This document shows, piece by piece, positions 15,350-20,872 of a stretch of 21,880 nt of DNA; position 1 is the stretch's first letter, and each line of letters opens with the position of its first letter. The notes below the pieces were generated by a model, which was given only the letters and a program-made list of their open reading frames with translations, was not told the DNA's origin and did not search any database. Origin of the DNA: a virus; the IMG/VR virus record IMGVR_UViG_3300021378_003361, positions 1 through 21,880 of that record; one strand, 5' to 3'. Made by a program: the position numbers and the translations under genes.

Positions 15350-15536
15350 TATAACAAGAAACGGCACTCAATGCGCTCGGACGTAAAGGCGCCATGATAA
15401 GACATATACAACTATAGACTACGGGTTGCAGCGTAATAAGCACGTGAAGTGCCACGGTAAGCACTTCAACTAATAAATAAATGTGGATGCCAATTATGGG
15501 TCCTCAAATTACATCTTGCTTAAAAGGAGATAAAAG
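15350..15536 (+). other. Long structured leader or small RNA upstream of hsp20
   Basis: This stretch between the early promoter and the Hsp20 ATG holds no ORF I can support. It contains a perfect 7-bp hairpin, GAAGTGC/GCACTTC (15446-15467, 8-nt loop), a GGCGCC palindrome near 15388, and a late box at 15472. AAAAGGAG precedes the hsp20 ATG. It could be a regulatory leader (for example an RNA thermometer for a heat-shock gene) or an independent small RNA; I see no match to a named riboswitch. Confidence 0.4.
15472..15479 (+). promoter_or_regulatory. T4-like late promoter box, hsp20
   Basis: AATAAATA followed by AATGT fits the extended ATAAATA-NN-TGT pattern seen at the three leaderless genes, but here the gene starts 57 nt downstream behind a normal Shine-Dalgarno. 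It gives hsp20 a second, late promoter. Confidence 0.5.
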
Positions 15537-15974
15537 ATGAATAGACTAACTACAATCGACTTGAATAAACTCACCCCTCACAGTGTTGGACTAGAAAGAA
15601 TGTTTAACGACATGTTTAGATATGTTGAACATCCGCAAAACGCTGGATACCCACCATATAATATTGTGCAGGAAGAAGAGCGTTTCCAAATTGAAATGGC
15701 ACTTGCCGGAGTATCTATGGAAGACGTAGATATTGAAGTCGCAGAAGGTGTTTTAACAGTCACGCATGATCCACAATTAGTGGAACACCCAGACACAGTG
15801 CGTTGGGTGCATAAGGGAATAGCACAACGTAAATTTACTCGTAGCTTTACCTTAGCTGATGACGTTATAGTACAAGGTGCAAGAATGGAAAATGGTATGC
15901 TTTATATTGAACTAGAGCGTATTATTCCAGAAGAAAAGAAACCACGTAAAATTAAAATTACGCAAGCAGCTTAA
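15537..15974 (+). CDS. Small heat-shock protein Hsp20 (IbpA-like)
   Basis: The 145-residue protein has a short N-terminal arm typical of phage Hsp20 (RLTTIDLNKLTPHSVGLERMFNDMF), an alpha-crystallin domain at about 40-135 (YNIVQEEERFQIEMALAGVSMEDVDIEV...GVLTVTHD...RKFTRSFTLADDV...GMLYIELERIIP) and a C-terminal tail with KIKI in place of the IxI motif. It is an ATP-independent holdase that keeps unfolding proteins soluble; Hsp20 is common in T4-like cyanophages. GGAG lies 8 nt before the ATG. Both an early and a late promoter lie upstream, suggesting use throughout infection. A strong GC hairpin follows the stop. Confidence 0.93.
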   Translation: MNRLTTIDLNKLTPHSVGLERMFNDMFRYVEHPQNAGYPPYNIVQEEERFQIEMALAGVSMEDVDIEVAEGVLTVTHDPQLVEHPDTVRWVHKGIAQRKFTRSFTLADDVIVQGARMENGMLYIELERIIPEEKKPRKIKITQAA

Positions 15975-15979
15975 CACTT

Positions 15980-16002
15980 GGGGGGCGGTACTGCCGCCCC
16001 TC
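15980..16002 (+). other. GC-rich hairpin between hsp20 and clpS
   Basis: GGGGCGG (15982-15988) and CCGCCCC (15994-16000) form a perfect 7-bp stem with a 5-nt loop, extendable by two pairs at the base. No T-run follows, so it may stabilise the hsp20 mRNA 3' end or attenuate rather than terminate. It is the most GC-rich spot in the window. Confidence 0.6.
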
Positions 16003-16020
16003 TGATCAACAGGATATTAA

Positions 16021-16320
16021 ATGAGTACACAATTAGCAACAGACGAAGTCTTGGATATTGGCTTTGACCTACCAAGGAAGTATAAAGTCATCCTGTATAA
16101 TGATGACCACACTCCTGTTGAATTTGTAATACAATTATTAATTAATTTATTTCATAAAAGTAATAGTGAGGCTGAGGCAATCACTGTTTCTGTACATAAC
16201 GAAGGACAGGGAGTTGCTGGAATTTATCAGTACGAAATTGCTGAACAGAAAGTTTATGAAGCAACTAATATTAGTCGTTCAAACGGCTTCCCGCTTACAT
16301 TAAAGGTAGAAGAAGAATAA
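16021..16320 (+). CDS. clpS: ClpS, N-degron adaptor for the ClpAP protease
   Basis: The 99 residues match ClpS. The N-end substrate pocket motif is present as [11 protein letters not shown] (N27, D28, D29, T31), with H59 in [12 protein letters not shown] equivalent to the E. coli pocket His, and the C-terminal PLTLKVEEE. ClpS delivers proteins with Leu, Phe, Tyr or Trp at the N-terminus to host ClpA and can inhibit other ClpAP substrates. A phage copy could redirect host proteolysis. The N-terminal extension (about 17 residues) that acts on ClpA is present. AGGA precedes the ATG; GMP reductase starts 1 nt after the stop. Confidence 0.93.
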   Translation: MSTQLATDEVLDIGFDLPRKYKVILYNDDHTPVEFVIQLLINLFHKSNSEAEAITVSVHNEGQGVAGIYQYEIAEQKVYEATNISRSNGFPLTLKVEEE

Positions 16321-16321
16321 T

Positions 16322-17458
16322 ATGAGAATTGAAAATGAAATTTTGTTGGACTACAGTGATGTTCTGATTCGTCCAAAGCGTAGTACTCTTGGGTCACGTA
16401 AAGAAGTTGACCTGGAGCGACAGTTTACATTCTGTCATGGAGGTTTTAAAAACCAAGGCGTCTTACTTGATGATTATGATTGGTCAGGTGTACCAATTAT
16501 TGCAAGTAATATGGACGGTGTTGGTACCATGGAAATGGCAGACCAGTTAGCTACTGGCAAAATAATGACTTGCTTGGTTAAAACTTATAGTGCACAAGAG
16601 CTTATCAGTTATTTTAATGAAGGAATGACTGAACGTACTGAGTATGTTGCTATGAGCATTGGTATTAGAAGTCATGATGAAGCAAAGTTTACTGAAGTAT
16701 ATAATGCAGTTGGTAAAAACTTACAATACGTTTGTATTGATGTTGCTAACGGATACAGTCAACGTTTTGTAGAATTTGTTGCTGATTTTAGAATGCGTTT
16801 TCCACGTGTGGTAATCATTGCAGGTAATGTTGTTACCGCAGATCAAACACAGGAGTTAATCTTAAATGGAGCAGATATTGTTAAAGTTGGTATTGGGCCT
16901 GGCAGTGTTTGTACTACTCGTATACAAACTGGCGTTGGTTACCCTCAGCTTTCTGCTGTTATCGAATGTGCAGACGCCGCTCACGGTCTTGGCGGTCATA
17001 TCATTGCTGATGGTGGCTGTACTTGTCCTGGTGATGTGGCTAAAGCATTTGCTGGTGGTGCTGATTTCGTAATGCTTGGTGGCATGCTTGCTGGGCACGA
17101 TGAAGGCGGCGGCGAAGTGATTGAAAAATTTTATGAAACTAACCAGTTAGAAGATTTACATGGCGAACGTGTAATTGAAAGAAAACAGTTTGTACAGTTT
17201 TACGGTATGAGTAGTGACGCAGCAAACACAAAACATTTTGGTGGTTTAAAAGACTATCGTAGTAGCGAAGGACGTGAAGTACTTGTACCATATCGTGGTG
17301 CTGTTGGTCACACTGTGCAAAATATCTTAGGCGGTGTGCGTAGTACATGTACATACGTTGGTGCAAACACACTAAAGCAACTTAGTAAGTGCACAACATT
17401 CATTCGTGTAAACAACCAGTTTAATCGAACATACGAGTCAACGACAACTAAGATGTAA
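16322..17458 (+). CDS. guaC: GMP reductase
   Basis: This (beta/alpha)8-barrel enzyme of the IMPDH/GMPR family should convert GMP to IMP with NADPH, releasing ammonia. The active-site loop is [11 protein letters not shown] with catalytic C197, followed by [22 protein letters not shown] and [33 protein letters not shown], which match GuaC rather than IMP dehydrogenase; there is no CBS insert. At 378 residues it is slightly longer than E. coli GuaC (about 347). It would let the phage recycle guanine nucleotides from host RNA into the adenine pool, in keeping with an AT-rich genome. It is coupled to clpS. Confidence 0.93.
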   Translation: MRIENEILLDYSDVLIRPKRSTLGSRKEVDLERQFTFCHGGFKNQGVLLDDYDWSGVPIIASNMDGVGTMEMADQLATGKIMTCLVKTYSAQELISYFNEGMTERTEYVAMSIGIRSHDEAKFTEVYNAVGKNLQYVCIDVANGYSQRFVEFVADFRMRFPRVVIIAGNVVTADQTQELILNGADIVKVGIGPGSVCTTRIQTGVGYPQLSAVIECADAAHGLGGHIIADGGCTCPGDVAKAFAGGADFVMLGGMLAGHDEGGGEVIEKFYETNQLEDLHGERVIERKQFVQFYGMSSDAANTKHFGGLKDYRSSEGREVLVPYRGAVGHTVQNILGGVRSTCTYVGANTLKQLSKCTTFIRVNNQFNRTYESTTTKM

Positions 17459-17464
17459 TAAATA
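17457..17464 (+). promoter_or_regulatory. T4-like late promoter box, PD-(D/E)XK gene
   Basis: AATAAATA overlaps the guaC stop codon by one or two bases and lies 5 nt before the ATG at 17470, the same geometry as at 4956 and 10833. Confidence 0.6.
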
Positions 17465-17469
17465 GTTGT

Positions 17470-18264
17470 ATGAGAGCAAATGAATTATTAACAACTGAAG
17501 GTCGTAACGACGGCGGGCTTGCATACGAAGCCGCTGTACTTAGTGCTATGACTCAAGCAAATGTCGCTGGGTTAGAATGGCAAGCTGATACCAGTGCAGG
17601 TTTTAGTAACCAAGGCGCAGGAGACATTGAAGCAGTATACAACGGTAGAGCATTTAACATCGAAGTAAAAAGCGGTGCAAAAGATCAAATGGGCGGAACA
17701 AGTGTTCGTGCTGATTTTGATAGAAACATCTTCGAGATTGTAAATTCAGAAGCAGTTGACCCTGCCGCTGTTCCTTACTACAAGGCGGCTGTTGAATCCA
17801 AGAGAGATGCTTTCATGAAGTGGAAGGCATTTGTGCAACAACAAGAACCTGTAGAATTACATGCAACCATGCCTAATGCTATACCACCAGGTCCAGTAGA
17901 AAAAAATGCATGGACAGCGGCACAACAACAAGGACTTCTCATACCATTTAATGCGAGAGAAAAATTTGACAACGTAGGTGCTATTGTACAACACTATAAT
18001 AAAAAAGGTGTTTACTATATACAACTAGGTGGTGCAGGACTATTTTATTTAGGTAAAGATGATATTGGTTTAGGTGTACCTCCACTAGAAGCACAAATGC
18101 AAATCGAGTTTGGTTTTAGACCAAGTGGTAGTAAACCAAACAAGCGTTATGACGTAAGAACAGTTGGCGCTGGATATCGTTGCCAAGGACGTTTAATGTC
18201 CAAAATTAAATCCCCATATACATTAGATAACGCTGAAAGTATTCGTACATTATTTAATCAGTAA
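17470..18264 (+). CDS. Putative PD-(D/E)XK nuclease with MRANEL N-terminal tag
   Basis: The 264 residues start MRANELLTTEGRNDGG; the first six match the kinase gene at 10846, and EG-x-ND recurs as well. A helix with E20 (YEAAVLSAM) is followed by GAGDIEAVYNGRAFNIEVKSGAKD: D52 and E65-V-K67 form the D...ExK pattern of restriction-like nucleases, with strand spacing that fits. The C-terminal half (residues 150-250) is a second, beta-rich domain (GVYYIQLGGAGLFYLGKDDIG) that I do not recognise. The putative leaderless late start and shared tag suggest a protein packed in the virion. Nuclease activity is inferred from motifs only. Confidence 0.72.
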   Translation: MRANELLTTEGRNDGGLAYEAAVLSAMTQANVAGLEWQADTSAGFSNQGAGDIEAVYNGRAFNIEVKSGAKDQMGGTSVRADFDRNIFEIVNSEAVDPAAVPYYKAAVESKRDAFMKWKAFVQQQEPVELHATMPNAIPPGPVEKNAWTAAQQQGLLIPFNAREKFDNVGAIVQHYNKKGVYYIQLGGAGLFYLGKDDIGLGVPPLEAQMQIEFGFRPSGSKPNKRYDVRTVGAGYRCQGRLMSKIKSPYTLDNAESIRTLFNQ

Positions 18265-18273
18265 TGCAGTAAT

Positions 18274-18310
18274 TGCATATCGTCTATTTGACGAATGCAT
18301 TGGTTTTCTG
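18274..18310 (+). terminator. Probable terminator after the PD-(D/E)XK gene
   Basis: TGCAT and TCGTC (18274-18284, one bulged A) pair with GACGA and ATGCA (18290-18299) around a 5-nt loop. TTGGTTTTCTG follows. It is 10 nt past the stop codon. The T-tract is interrupted, so strength is uncertain. Confidence 0.5.
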
Positions 18311-18321
18311 CGATATTTTAT

Positions 18322-18329
18322 TATAAATA
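18322..18329 (+). promoter_or_regulatory. T4-like late promoter box
   Basis: An exact TATAAATA lies about 100 nt before the ATG at 18430. The leader between them has no ORF I can support. Confidence 0.55.
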
Positions 18330-18429
18330 AAACGGCCAGAAAAGAGAAGTTATTCACACCTTCGACCTGACACGTTGAAAAGACAACGGGCGCACGCCAT
18401 AAAATGCATCATTACATTTGGAGAAAACA

Positions 18430-18606
18430 ATGACAAACTTAGCAAACATGCTTGGTAGTGTAATGACTGCGGTCAGACTACCTAGAGAAATGAGACAAAA
18501 AAATCTCGAAACTTATGTGAAAACAGAATTTCAAGAACATGACAGAGCATACGTAATGGATTGTATGCTACGTGGCGACCCTATTGATAGACGCAATCTA
18601 GTATAA
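18430..18606 (+). CDS. Small hypothetical protein
   Basis: I start at ATG 18430 (58 residues), with GGAG 7 nt upstream; an in-frame TTG at 18418 is less likely because the Shine-Dalgarno lies inside that extension. The N-terminus is weakly hydrophobic (LANMLGSVMTAV), the rest charged and helical (REMRQKNLETYVKTEFQEHDRAYVMDCMLRGDPIDRR). No known family. It sits on its own behind a long leader with a late box, ahead of a cluster of similar small helical proteins. Confidence 0.65.
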   Translation: MTNLANMLGSVMTAVRLPREMRQKNLETYVKTEFQEHDRAYVMDCMLRGDPIDRRNLV

Positions 18607-18700
18607 GAAAACATCTGCGCATATACGCACAGTTGCACTAGACGCATATCGTGTTTAACTAGAACACAGTAGTAATTCACAAGAAAACATGTTAAATAAA

Positions 18701-18725
18701 AGTGTGAGCGCAAACAGCTCACACT
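18701..18725 (+). other. Perfect 9-bp hairpin upstream of the DUF1127 gene
   Basis: AGTGTGAGC (18701-18709) and GCTCACACT (18717-18725) form a flawless stem with the loop GCAAACA. It lies 35 nt before the ATG, with CATATA-type repeats in between and no T-run, so a leader element or operator-like palindrome is more likely than a terminator. The 18607-18700 stretch holds no other structure or gene that I can support. Confidence 0.55.
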
Positions 18726-18760
18726 ATACACATATACATATACATAGGAAATATAAAAAA

Positions 18761-19021
18761 ATGACAGCTTTAGTAGCAAATACATTCGAAATAGTTGGAC
18801 TAACCGGCATCGCCAACTTTTTCAAAAGACTAGGCGCCGAACTTAAAAGACGTAGAAACATTCGTCATACAATCAACGAACTATCAAGACTAACAACATA
18901 TGAACTAAATGACATTGGCCTTTCAAGAGGTGATATCAAGTTCATTGCACATCAATCATATCCAAAAGCAGCACTTGGTGAGCTTGTAGAAGTTAACCGC
19001 AACTTGAGAGGTTGGGTATAA
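18761..19021 (+). CDS. DUF1127-domain small basic protein
   Basis: The proposed start is ATG 18761 (86 residues), with TAGGAA about 10 nt upstream; the frame is open to ATG 18689, but that would translate the hairpin region. Residues 32-65 (RRRNIRHTINELSRLTTYELNDIGLSRGDIKFIA) match the DUF1127 core, whose hallmark is L...LNDIGLxRxDI. DUF1127 proteins are small, Arg-rich and common in Alphaproteobacteria, where some affect RNA maturation and stress physiology. The N-terminal half is an amphipathic helix. A phage copy might act on host RNA turnover; that is inference. The next gene overlaps its stop (TAATG). Confidence 0.8.
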   Translation: MTALVANTFEIVGLTGIANFFKRLGAELKRRRNIRHTINELSRLTTYELNDIGLSRGDIKFIAHQSYPKAALGELVEVNRNLRGWV

Positions 19022-19212
19022 TGGAAGCAGTAGGTAACTCATATTTTAAATTCAATCCAATTAAAACAACAGGTAAAGTATTAGTTGCTGTTGCAATGGC
19101 AGTATGGGCTTTTGGTGAATCAGCAGGCAGAGCAAGAGCAGCAGCTGAACTATCACGTCAAGGCTACCATGAAGAAGCAAGACGTTTGATGCTAGGAGAT
19201 AAAGATGTTTAA
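19021..19212 (+). CDS. Small protein with one hydrophobic segment
   Basis: ATG 19021 overlaps the stop of the DUF1127 gene and gives 63 residues. A hydrophobic stretch (VLVAVAMAVWAF, residues 20-31) may be a membrane segment, and the C-terminal helix reads ELSRQGYHEEARRLM. A very similar helix (ELRNKGMFKEAQRIS) occurs in the next gene. Alanine- and arginine-rich composition follows that of its neighbour. No known family. The three genes 18761-19339 overlap one another and form one operon ended by a strong terminator. Confidence 0.65.
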   Translation: MEAVGNSYFKFNPIKTTGKVLVAVAMAVWAFGESAGRARAAAELSRQGYHEEARRLMLGDKDV

Positions 19213-19339
19213 GAGATTTTTGAAAGCGATGGAATATCGTTCATACTGCATGGCAATTCGTGAATTGCGTAACAAAGGTATGTTTAAAGAAGCACAACGT
19301 ATTTCAGAATACAAACATAATATGTATCCAACACATTAA
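19205..19339 (+). CDS. 44-residue basic protein
   Basis: ATG 19205 has an ideal AGGAG 6 nt upstream and overlaps the previous gene by 8 nt. It encodes MFKRFLKAMEYRSYCMAIRE and continues LRNKGMFKEAQRISEYKHNMYPTH, highly basic and helical. The helix ELRNKGMFKEAQRI resembles the C-terminal helix of the preceding protein, so the two may be related or interact. It ends 8 nt before a strong terminator, which supports it as the last gene of the operon. Confidence 0.7.
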   Translation: MFKRFLKAMEYRSYCMAIRELRNKGMFKEAQRISEYKHNMYPTH

Positions 19340-19347
19340 TAAGAAGT

Positions 19348-19376
19348 AAGCGTCTATATTCTTTAGGCGCTTTTTT
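19348..19376 (+). terminator. Rho-independent terminator
   Basis: AAGCGTCTA pairs over nine positions (one G-U) with TAGGCGCTT around a 7-nt loop, running directly into a six-T tract. It closes the DUF1127 operon. Confidence 0.9.
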
Positions 19377-19377
19377 C

Positions 19378-19407
19378 TTGACTAATCATTCAACAGTGCT
19401 ATAAATA
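19378..19407 (+). promoter_or_regulatory. Overlapping early and late promoter
   Basis: TTGACT (19378-19383) is followed after 16 bp by TATAAA, which is also the start of an exact late box TATAAATA (19400-19407). Both would start transcription about 20 nt before AGGAG and the ATG at 19431. Confidence 0.6.
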
Positions 19408-19430
19408 TATATTATAGTACAGGAGTTTAC

Positions 19431-19649
19431 ATGCAGCACAGTATTGAAGATTTAATTAGACGTATAAATGTTATGAAAGATAAAGCAGTTCTGCTGCACA
19501 GAGTACGTAACCAATATAGTAACTTAATTGAAGAACAGTATGACAAAGAAGCATGCAATATATTAATAGAAGATATCCAATCATTAGCATTGGGGATTGC
19601 ATATGATCGTGAAGGTAGCGATATCAAAACTGAAATGGAATATAAATGA
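19431..19649 (+). CDS. Small helical hypothetical protein
   Basis: The 72-residue protein has a clear AGGAG 5 nt before the ATG. It is predicted to be all-helical with heptad-like spacing (IEDLIRRINVMKDKAVLLHRVRNQYSNLIEEQ), so a helical hairpin or small coiled coil is likely. No known family. Its stop overlaps the start of the YqgE-like gene (ATGA), which couples the two. Confidence 0.7.
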   Translation: MQHSIEDLIRRINVMKDKAVLLHRVRNQYSNLIEEQYDKEACNILIEDIQSLALGIAYDREGSDIKTEMEYK

Positions 19650-20200
19650 ATCTAGCAGGAGAGTTTTTAGTTAGCCTACCTACAATTAACACAGGCAGTT
19701 TTAATCGAAGTATAGTTCTAATGAAAGAACATACTGGAGATGGTGCTTTTGGCTGGATTGTAAACAAGCAGTTAGACGACAAAATTTCTCAGAGATTACG
19801 TAAAGGTATGCATCTAACTCGTGATATACCATTGTACTTTGGTGGGCCTGTAGACGTAAACAATGCTGTTGTTATACACAGTAATGACTTAACACTTCCT
19901 AGTACAAAAAAACTTAATGACACACTGAGCATTACAAAGGACAAAAGCATTGTGAATGTAATGAATATTGGTCAGTTTCCTGAATATTGGCGTGTAATTG
20001 TTGGAAGAAGTAGTTGGGGAGCAGGACAACTAGAAAGTGAAATACTTGGTAGTCGTACTAATGGAATCAGTACTTGGATGAATATTAACTATAGTGATGA
20101 TCTAATGTGGCAAACCATGCCAAGTAAACAATGGGAATATAGTATTGAACTAGCAGCCCAAGACATGACTAGTAATATTTTTAATACGCATAATACATAG
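19646..20200 (+). CDS. YqgE/AlgH family protein (UPF0301, DUF179)
   Basis: The 184 residues match the bacterial family in length and pattern: LAGEFLVSLPTINTGSFNRSIVLMKEHTGDGAFGWIVNKQL near the start, YFGGPVDVNNAVVIHS in the middle, and EYWRVIVGRSSWGAGQLESEI in the last third. The biochemical function of the family is not settled; AlgH was linked to alginate regulation in Pseudomonas. It is usually a host chromosomal gene, so its presence in a phage suggests a captured host function. Translation is coupled to the small gene upstream, and a terminator starts within its stop codon. Confidence 0.87.
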   Translation: MNLAGEFLVSLPTINTGSFNRSIVLMKEHTGDGAFGWIVNKQLDDKISQRLRKGMHLTRDIPLYFGGPVDVNNAVVIHSNDLTLPSTKKLNDTLSITKDKSIVNVMNIGQFPEYWRVIVGRSSWGAGQLESEILGSRTNGISTWMNINYSDDLMWQTMPSKQWEYSIELAAQDMTSNIFNTHNT

Positions 20201-20224
20201 ATGTTAGCGTCTAATATTTTTTTA
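20198..20224 (+). terminator. Rho-independent terminator
   Basis: TAGATG (which includes the stop codon) pairs with CGTCTA over six positions with one G-U, loop TTAG, followed by ATA and a seven-T tract. A short stem but a good tail. Confidence 0.65.
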
Positions 20225-20264
20225 AGGTGTAAATAAGACATTGCACAATAAAGGAGATCTCCAA

Positions 20265-20483
20265 ATGGTCGCAAGTAGAATAACAGATTTAACCGAAGAT
20301 GAACTAAAATTTATGGAAGATTTATTACTACAAGAGTTTAGCAAAGAAACTGAAAAAGCAAGAACTTGGCAAACAAAAAATCGTTATCAAAAACCATTTG
20401 GAAAACAAAACAAAATACTATCTTGTTTAAATGCAATACGTAGCCAAACACAACTTAAAAAGACATTAGCTACTAAGTGGTAA
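20265..20483 (+). CDS. Small hypothetical protein
   Basis: ATG 20265 has AAGGAG 8 nt upstream and gives 72 residues. The first half is an acidic helix (ITDLTEDELKFMEDLLLQEFSKETEKA), the second basic (WQTKNRYQKPFGKQNKILSCLNAIRSQTQLKKTLATKW), so it is a two-part charged helical protein. Unknown family. The last base of its stop codon abuts the 3' end of the tRNA-Pro gene on the other strand, marking the point where the two transcription directions converge. Confidence 0.68.
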   Translation: MVASRITDLTEDELKFMEDLLLQEFSKETEKARTWQTKNRYQKPFGKQNKILSCLNAIRSQTQLKKTLATKW

Positions 20484-20560
20484 TGGTCGGGGATGCAGGA
20501 TTCGAACCTGCGACCTCTCGCTCCCAAAGCGAGCGCACTACCAGACTGTGCTAATCCCCG
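20484..20560 (-). tRNA. tRNA-Pro (UGG), CCA encoded
   Basis: A canonical 77-nt cloverleaf. The acceptor CGGGGAT/ATCCCCG is perfect, the D-stem GCAC/GTGC, the anticodon stem CTCGC/GCGAG with loop TTTGGGA (anticodon TGG), and the T-stem GCAGG/CCTGC with TTCGAAT. C1-G72 and A73 agree with proline identity. CCA is encoded. Confidence 0.96.
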
Positions 20561-20561
20561 T

Positions 20562-20635
20562 TGGCAGGAGTGGAGGGAGTCGAACCCCCGCTTGCGGTTT
20601 TGGAGACCGCCGTGCTACCATAACACTTCACACCC
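20562..20635 (-). tRNA. tRNA-Trp (CCA), CCA encoded, slightly degenerate
   Basis: The anticodon loop CTCCAAA on stem GCGGT/ACCGC gives anticodon CCA, and the discriminator is G73, as in tryptophan tRNAs. The T-arm has TTCGACT. The acceptor GGGTGTG/CACTCCT has a U-U mismatch and a G-U pair, position 8 is A instead of the nearly universal U, and the variable loop is 4 nt. One base separates it from tRNA-Pro, so both come from one transcript. Confidence 0.88.
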
Positions 20636-20650
20636 ATATTTTTTTAAAAA

Positions 20651-20718
20651 CACACTAACTTCGATCCTTTCGGGATCTATGTTCTGCATAACTTCCCAAT
20701 GCAGTGGGACATAGTGTG
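20651..20718 (-). ncRNA. Candidate tRNA-sized structured RNA (three-way junction)
   Basis: Read on the minus strand, CACACTA and TAGTGTG close a 68-nt element. Inside are CTGCAT/ATGCAG (9-nt loop, prolonged by TATGT/ACATA as an alternative to part of the outer stem) and GATCC/GGATC with loop CGAAA. A T5 run follows. It is not a tRNA: no T-loop or anticodon loop. The complementary strand can fold equally well, so the strand is a guess from the neighbouring tRNAs. Confidence 0.4.
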
Positions 20719-20723
20719 CTTAT

Positions 20724-20758
20724 AAAAAAAGCCCCCAACAAACTAATGCTAGGGGCTT
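20724..20758 (-). terminator. Rho-independent terminator (minus strand)
   Basis: AAGCCCC and GGGGCTT pair perfectly across a 16-nt loop and continue into a T-tract on the minus strand. It ends the short unit begun at the promoter 20873-20901. On the plus strand the stem also forms but lacks a good T-tract. Confidence 0.82.
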
Positions 20759-20782
20759 CTTAAAATAACTTTTGTTAAAAAG

Positions 20783-20845
20783 TCACATCAAAACATTCCC
20801 CAAGCACGGAGGCCAACAAGTAATATATGTTGTAGTATTTGACAT
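20783..20845 (-). CDS. Putative 20-residue peptide
   Basis: Between a perfect promoter and a terminator lies ATG...TGA encoding MSNTTTYITCWPPCLGNVLM, with AGAGAGA 8 nt before the ATG. The peptide holds CWPPC. The same RNA contains CCTCC, complementary to Shine-Dalgarno sequences. It could be a real microprotein, or the transcript may be a small RNA for which the ORF is incidental. Confidence 0.35.
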   Translation of the reverse strand: MSNTTTYITCWPPCLGNVLM

Positions 20846-20872
20846 GGTAGTATCTCTCTTTGTTATACACTT

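Noticed and set aside
18288-18315. Possible sigma70 promoter TTGACG ... GATATT before 18430
   Set aside because: The -35 lies inside a hairpin that looks like a terminator, and the -10 match and 18-bp spacing are poor; the exact late box at 18322 is better.
20493-20714. Plus-strand ORF of 73 codons starting [15 protein letters not shown]
   Set aside because: It is the antisense of the tRNA-Pro and tRNA-Trp genes, a well-known artefact of reading tRNAs backwards.
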